A stretch of DNA of 12,156 nt from the NCBI GenBank assembly GCA_027083075.1, contig JALWQQ010000241.1, positions 1 through 12,156 of the forward strand. Reading direction: 5' to 3'. The notes under the pieces are model-generated. The model had not been told where the DNA came from, did not search any database, and saw only the letters and a program-made list of their open reading frames with translations. Both the position numbers and the translations under genes were made by a program. This stretch comes from Campylobacteraceae bacterium. GTDB taxonomy: Bacteria; Campylobacterota; Campylobacteria; Campylobacterales; Sulfurovaceae. Below are positions 7,927-12,156 of this stretch, piece after piece (within the stretch, counting starts at the first letter, position 1; every line of letters starts with the position of its first letter).

Positions 7927-9268
7927 TCTCCTTGCAGTGATGCGATTTCTTCATGCGATACATCGCCTCGTCTACGCGCGCAAAGAGCGACTCGGGGGTA
8001 TCGCCAAAGCGAAACGCCGCGATGCCGCTGCTAAAACTTAGCATGATGCCGTTTTTCAATGTGATTTGCAAGTCTCGGGCTATTTCGTGTTGCAAGGCTC
8101 TTGCCTTGGTAATGCCACCCTCTTGCACAACAATCAAAAACTCATCACCTCCCCATCTGAAAACCTTATCATCCACCTCCACAAAACTGCTCAATCTTCT
8201 TGCAAAGTGCCTCAAAACCTCATCGCCGTAGAGATGCCCGTAACGATCGTTGATCGCTTTAAAGCAGTCGAGATCAAAAAGCATCAAGGCTACCCCTTTG
8301 TGTTTGCGTCTTAGCAGCTTTGTCAAAAACTCTTCGGCATAGGCACGCGAAAAGACTCCTGTCAAGGTATCAAAATGTGCCATTTCACGCAACTTCTGTG
8401 TCACTTGCGTTTTTTTGCGGCTCAACTGTCTTAAAAAGTAGATATAAATGGTCAAGAAGGCAGCAAAAACAATGATACCCGCAACGACGACACGCAACCT
8501 TTGCAGCTGCTCCTTGATCTTGCTGTTGCTATCCTCGGTATAGATCCATTTATGATAGATCGCATTCCGTTCTCCGGCACCGATCTCGTCAATCGCGTGA
8601 TCGATCTTAGGCAAAAGTGCTTGTGCAAGCTCCTTTCGCACCATGATCTTTACATGAAAATAGAAAGGCAGGAGCCCGCTGATTTTTAGTTTATGGTACT
8701 TTTGAGCGATCTTGTACGATACGACGGGAAGTATCCCGACCGTGGCAAAATCTCTTTCGCTCTCTACGCTCTGCAGTGCGCTGTCGATATCTTCTACCAA
8801 ATGTAAATGCAAAGCATTGCCGTAGTGCTTTAACAGCTGTGCCGTTGTTGCATAAAAGCGCGGCATCGCAATGCTCTTGTCGACGATATAAGAGAGCGAA
8901 TCGATAAAGCCGATCTCCGTCTTGGTCACCACCGCCAAGGGATAGCTTGCATAGGGCTTTGAAAAACGTGCATAGCGTAAGCGGTCAGGCGTCTCTTGCG
9001 TAGCGATCGTGACATCACAAGTTCTCTCTTTGAGACTTTGTAAAACCTCAGACCATCGATCGGCTTTGCGCAGACGGTAGCGAATGCCTGCTTTTTTGGC
9101 GATAAGCCTCCAGTAATCGATACCGATACCAACGAGATACCCTCTGTCATCAAAGTGGTTAAAAGGTGCCCATTTACCGGTTGAGATAACGCAAATCTCG
9201 CCTTTCTCTCTTGCTTTAGAGGCAGTGATCAGCAAAACAATGGCAATCACTATGCGTAGAGCACCCAC
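7913..9268 (-). CDS. Diguanylate cyclase with periplasmic solute-binding (SBP_bac_3 / Venus-flytrap) sensor
   Basis: This 451-residue inner-membrane sensor should make cyclic di-GMP in response to a periplasmic ligand. In order it has a signal sequence (about 1-19), a family-3 solute-binding domain (about 24-245, with KWAPFNHFDDRGYLVGIGID and FSKPY), one transmembrane helix (about 259-279) and a GGDEF domain (about 290-445). The cyclase carries FDTLTG (299-304), FDLD (331-334), FKAINDRYGHLYGD (336-349) and RWGGDEF (371-377), so it looks catalytically competent. The product-inhibition site RxxD reads EVDD (364-367), so that control is probably missing. The sensor keeps an Arg (Arg96, TPDR) that in amino-acid-binding relatives contacts the ligand carboxylate, but the usual later Asp appears replaced by Ile179. 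No EAL domain is present. Start is GTG at 9268 with a strong AAGGGGG site. Its 3' end overlaps the CAP gene by 14 bases. Confidence 0.9.
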   Translation of the reverse strand: MGALRIVIAIVLLITASKAREKGEICVISTGKWAPFNHFDDRGYLVGIGIDYWRLIAKKAGIRYRLRKADRWSEVLQSLKERTCDVTIATQETPDRLRYARFSKPYASYPLAVVTKTEIGFIDSLSYIVDKSIAMPRFYATTAQLLKHYGNALHLHLVEDIDSALQSVESERDFATVGILPVVSYKIAQKYHKLKISGLLPFYFHVKIMVRKELAQALLPKIDHAIDEIGAGERNAIYHKWIYTEDSNSKIKEQLQRLRVVVAGIIVFAAFLTIYIYFLRQLSRKKTQVTQKLREMAHFDTLTGVFSRAYAEEFLTKLLRRKHKGVALMLFDLDCFKAINDRYGHLYGDEVLRHFARRLSSFVEVDDKVFRWGGDEFLIVVQEGGITKARALQHEIARDLQITLKNGIMLSFSSGIAAFRFGDTPESLFARVDEAMYRMKKSHHCKEISES

Positions 9269-9300
9269 CTATTCCCCCTTTCACCATTCTAATTGTAGCA
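9269..9300 (-). promoter_or_regulatory. Probable promoter and ribosome binding site of the diguanylate cyclase gene
   Basis: On the minus strand an extended -10 (TGC followed by TACAAT, 9300 to 9292) lies within the 67-base gap after metH, with a T-run further upstream in place of a clear -35. AAGGGGG (9280 to 9274) follows, five bases before the GTG. This suggests the cyclase has its own short-leader transcript even though it is on the same strand as metH. No hairpin terminator for metH is visible in the gap. Confidence 0.5.
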
Positions 9301-9335
9301 TAAGAAGGGGTTATCAAAAAACTTTGGCTTGTCTG

Positions 9336-12156
9336 TTACACCGCATAGTAGGTAGCTTTGGGGTGGTGTACGACCAAGGCGGTGGTGCTTTGCTCCGGGT
9401 GGATCTGAAAAGTTTCGCTCAGTTCGATGCCAAACTCCTCGGGTTTAAGCAGATCGAAGATGATGCGGCTTTGCTCCAGATCGGGGCAGGCGGGATAGCC
9501 GAAGCTGTAGCGCGCCCCTTGGTAGCGGTTCATGCGCACATCGCGCAAGGTAGGCTTCTCATCGGGCTTTAAGATCCCAAGATCCATGCGAATCTGCTTG
9601 TGCGCTACTTCTGCCAAGGCTTCGGCAAGCTCCACTGAAAAGCCGTGCACCATATTGTACTCCAGATACTCGCCCGCATCATAGAGCGCCTTTTCATAGG
9701 CGCTAAACTTCGCGCCGGCGCTGACGCAGGTCAGGGCGATCACATCATGACGCTCATGGCGGAAAAAGTCGCTGAGTGCTCGGTAAGGCTTGCGGCGCTG
9801 TCTTGGAAAGCGAAAGAGATACTCGGCTCTGCCTATCACCGCGTCAAAAGGCTCTCTATTGGCATCGGCATCGCTGCTCCATCCTTCGTTTTCGGGAAAG
9901 ATCAGCAGCTCTTGGTCGTTGCTGCGTACCGGATAGTAGCCGTAAATGATCGTCGGATCGAGCAGCTCTTTTTCGATGATCTCTTGTTTGATGCGCTCAT
10001 AGGCCGGATAGACCTTTTGTTCAAGCAGCTTTTGGTAGGCGTCGCGATCCATCTTGCCGCGCTTGTAGCCCCAATGCAGCTTGATGACGCTCTTTTGGTT
10101 CACCCATGCAAAGAGGATCTCGGCATCGATATCTTCTTTGCGCAGTACGCGCCTGCCCCAAAAGGGCGGTGTCGGTATCGGCACCTTGGGCGGCATCTCG
10201 ATCTGCTCAAAAGGCGGGATGGTGACCGCTTTGACCTCCACCTTTTTCGCTTCACCCATGTCGCCCGCCATGCGGGTATCGAGGGTGGCGTCGGGATTGT
10301 GCTTTTTCTCCTCTATCCACTTTTCGATGCGCCCCATCGCCACGACACCGTCAAAGGCGTCGCGACAGTAAAAGATGGGTCCCTTGTAGATCGGTCGACA
10401 AAACTCATCGACAAAAGAGCGTGTTAGCGCCGCACCGCCCAGCAACACCGGTGCCTCGATGCCCATCTCGGCCATCTTTTCGAGATTTTCTTTCATGACC
10501 GCCGTCGATTTGACCAGCAGTCCGCTCATGCCGATCGCATCGGCGTTGTGCTCTTTGAAAGCCTCCAAAAAGGTCTCAAGCTCGGTCTTGATGCCGACAT
10601 TGATCACCTTGTAGCCGTTGTTGGTCAAGATGATATCGACGAGGTTTTTACCTACATCGTGCACGTCACCTTTGACGGTCCCTAAGATCAGCGTCGTATC
10701 GGTCTGCTTCTCTTGTTTGGTCAGGTAGGGGTTGAGATAATCCACCGTCGCCTTCATCGTCTCGGCACTCTGCAAAACAAAGGGCAGCTGCATCTCCCCT
10801 TTGCCAAAAAGCTCGCCGACCACTTTCATCGCCTCGATCAAGATCTCATTGACGATACGATCGGGGTGTATCTCGTGACGCGCCTCTTCCACCAACGGAA
10901 TCATCCGCTCTCTATCGCCGTCCATCAAGAGCTTTTTGATCTTCTCTTCGGTGCTAAGCGCCTCAAACGCCGCATCATCTTCATCGTCTGATGCGCTTTT
11001 GCCCGCAAAATGCTCGATGAAACGAAAGAGCGTCGTCTCGTCGGCGCGAACGAGCAGCTCTTCACAAATGGCAATATCTTCGGGCTCCATCTTGCTGAGC
11101 GGAATGATATGCTTGACATTGATGATCACCGATGTCAGCCCCGCCTCGATGCAGTGGTGCAAAAAGACCGAGTTGAGATATTTGCGCGCCTCTTTGTCAA
11201 GCCCGAAAGAGATGTTGCTTAGCCCCAGCGTCGTGCCCACCTCGGGGTGGCGACGGCGCAACTCGCGGATCGCCTCCATCGTCTGTACCGCCGCGTCGCG
11301 ATACTCTTCGTCGCCCGATCCTACCGTAAAGGTCAGTACATCGAAGATCAGATCGTGCGGCGCAATGCCGTGACGGTTGACACACAGGTCATAGAGCCGT
11401 TCGGCCACTTCAAGTTTGCGCTCCTTGCTCTTTGCCATCCCTTGCTCGTCGATGGTCAGGCAGACCAGTGTCGTACCGAAGCGTTTGGCAAGCCTACAGA
11501 TGGCATCGAGCTTCTCTTCGCCATCTTCGAGGTTGACCGAGTTGATGATCGGCTTGCCGCCGATACATTTGAGCGCCGCTTCCATTGTGGCAACGCGCGT
11601 CGCATCGGGCATGAGGGGGATCGGGATCTTTTGGTTGTAGAGTGCCGTGACCTCACGCATATCTTTCGCGCCGTCGCGTCCGGCAAACTCGACATTGAGA
11701 TCCAAACAGTGCGCGCCGTCGCGTACCTGCGCTTGTCCGACACTCAGCGTACCTTCGTAATCGCCCGCTAAGATCAGTTCGCGAAACGCCTTCGAACCCG
11801 TAGCATTGCTACGCTCGCCGATCAGCAGCGGCGCAGGCTCTTGAAAGAGCGCGACACTGCTAAAGAGTGAGGCGACCGAAGGGGGAATGGAGCCTGTCGG
11901 TGCTTTGGGTTTGACCCCATCGACCGCTTTAACAAGCGCCTGGATATGCTGTGGTGTCGTACCGCAACATCCACCCAAGAAGTGCACCCCGTCCACCTCG
12001 CAAAAGTCACGCTGCTTTTGCGCAAACTCATCGGGTCCCATCGGATAGTAGGTATAACCGCCGCGGTTTTGGGGCAAGCCGGCGTTGGCGTGCACAGAGA
12101 TGGGTTTGTGCCAATGTTTCGAAAGGGTCTCGAGGTGTTTACGCACCTGATCGGGT
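9336..12156 (-). CDS. metH: Cobalamin-dependent methionine synthase, N-terminus cut by window edge
   Basis: MetH transfers a methyl group from methyltetrahydrofolate via cob(I)alamin to homocysteine, giving methionine in the cytoplasm. The frame is open to the window edge; counting from a non-initiating GTG at 12146, 936 residues are visible. Present in order are the end of the homocysteine domain with zinc-binding GGCCGTTP (58-65, Cys60 and Cys61), the folate-binding domain (about 105-370, LIGERSNATGSKAF, LDLNVE), and the helical cap (about 398-475). Then come the cobalamin domain with DVHDVGKN (494-501, His496) and SGLLVKS (541-547), and the S-adenosylmethionine activation domain (about 660-936) with YSFGYPACPDLEQS (880-893). 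The third zinc cysteine and about 240 further residues should lie beyond the right edge. The C-terminus stops at ATYYAV, where E. coli MetH continues by some tens of residues. Codon use is GC-rich. No promoter is visible because the 5' end is outside. Confidence 0.97.
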   Translation of the reverse strand, partial: PDQVRKHLETLSKHWHKPISVHANAGLPQNRGGYTYYPMGPDEFAQKQRDFCEVDGVHFLGGCCGTTPQHIQALVKAVDGVKPKAPTGSIPPSVASLFSSVALFQEPAPLLIGERSNATGSKAFRELILAGDYEGTLSVGQAQVRDGAHCLDLNVEFAGRDGAKDMREVTALYNQKIPIPLMPDATRVATMEAALKCIGGKPIINSVNLEDGEEKLDAICRLAKRFGTTLVCLTIDEQGMAKSKERKLEVAERLYDLCVNRHGIAPHDLIFDVLTFTVGSGDEEYRDAAVQTMEAIRELRRRHPEVGTTLGLSNISFGLDKEARKYLNSVFLHHCIEAGLTSVIINVKHIIPLSKMEPEDIAICEELLVRADETTLFRFIEHFAGKSASDDEDDAAFEALSTEEKIKKLLMDGDRERMIPLVEEARHEIHPDRIVNEILIEAMKVVGELFGKGEMQLPFVLQSAETMKATVDYLNPYLTKQEKQTDTTLILGTVKGDVHDVGKNLVDIILTNNGYKVINVGIKTELETFLEAFKEHNADAIGMSGLLVKSTAVMKENLEKMAEMGIEAPVLLGGAALTRSFVDEFCRPIYKGPIFYCRDAFDGVVAMGRIEKWIEEKKHNPDATLDTRMAGDMGEAKKVEVKAVTIPPFEQIEMPPKVPIPTPPFWGRRVLRKEDIDAEILFAWVNQKSVIKLHWGYKRGKMDRDAYQKLLEQKVYPAYERIKQEIIEKELLDPTIIYGYYPVRSNDQELLIFPENEGWSSDADANREPFDAVIGRAEYLFRFPRQRRKPYRALSDFFRHERHDVIALTCVSAGAKFSAYEKALYDAGEYLEYNMVHGFSVELAEALAEVAHKQIRMDLGILKPDEKPTLRDVRMNRYQGARYSFGYPACPDLEQSRIIFDLLKPEEFGIELSETFQIHPEQSTTALVVHHPKATYYAV

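Noticed and set aside
9301..9335. Possible intrinsic terminator after metH
   Set aside because: There is a T-run on the minus strand but no GC-rich hairpin before it, so I do not call a terminator.
10936..11373. Long open frames opposite metH (also 9645-10427 and 11247-11771)
   Set aside because: metH is unmistakable across this region. GC-rich coding DNA routinely leaves open frames on the other strand, and these proteins have low-complexity serine- or arginine-rich composition.
12144..12146. GTG at 12146 as the metH start
   Set aside because: The frame stays open to the window edge (PDQ precedes it) and the homocysteine domain would be missing most of its length, so this is an internal valine codon.

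Overview
The window reads as bacterial chromosome, most likely from the Campylobacterota (Epsilonproteobacteria), probably a free-living sulfur- or hydrogen-oxidising relative rather than Campylobacter or Helicobacter. This is inferred from the style of the phosphomannomutase, the periplasmic-sensor diguanylate cyclase, and promoter-like sequences with a TACAAT -10 hexamer. The genus cannot be fixed from the sequence alone. I saw no tRNA, rRNA, CRISPR array, insertion sequence or large repeat, and no gene-free stretch longer than about 75 bases.

Layout. Positions 1-3147 are an AT-rich surface-polysaccharide cassette on the + strand: the tail of an upstream gene, GDP-mannose 4,6-dehydratase (gmd), a GDP-4-keto-6-deoxymannose reductase-like protein (rmd), and a GT4 glycosyltransferase. 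These genes are packed with gaps or overlaps of only a few bases. Base composition jumps inside the glycosyltransferase at about 2830-2890, from roughly 25-37% G+C to 50-55%. A second GT4 glycosyltransferase (3197-4342) follows in the higher-GC style. From 4339 to 6723, on the minus strand, lie a DUF535 (VirK/YbjX-like) gene and then a phosphomannomutase/phosphoglucomutase whose 3' end overlaps that of the second glycosyltransferase. A CAP-domain lipoprotein gene (6796-7926, +) is divergent from DUF535 and converges, with a 14-base overlap, on a minus-strand gene for a periplasmic solute-binding/GGDEF diguanylate cyclase (7913-9268). The rest (9336 to the window end, minus) is cobalamin-dependent methionine synthase (metH), cut at its N-terminal end by the window edge.

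How the genes fit together. ManB would make mannose-1-phosphate. An unseen guanylyltransferase would turn it into GDP-mannose, Gmd would make GDP-4-keto-6-deoxy-D-mannose, and the reductase would probably make GDP-D-rhamnose. The two glycosyltransferases would then build a glycan, plausibly D-rhamnose-containing, as in the common polysaccharide antigen of Pseudomonas aeruginosa. DUF535, the CAP lipoprotein, the cyclase and metH look like ordinary chromosomal flank with no clear link to the cassette.

Novelty. I found no convincing undescribed system. The best leads are the apparent recombination junction inside a glycosyltransferase gene, a reductase whose nucleotide-binding glycine motif is degenerate, and a sensor cyclase whose ligand pocket and I-site both depart from the standard residues.
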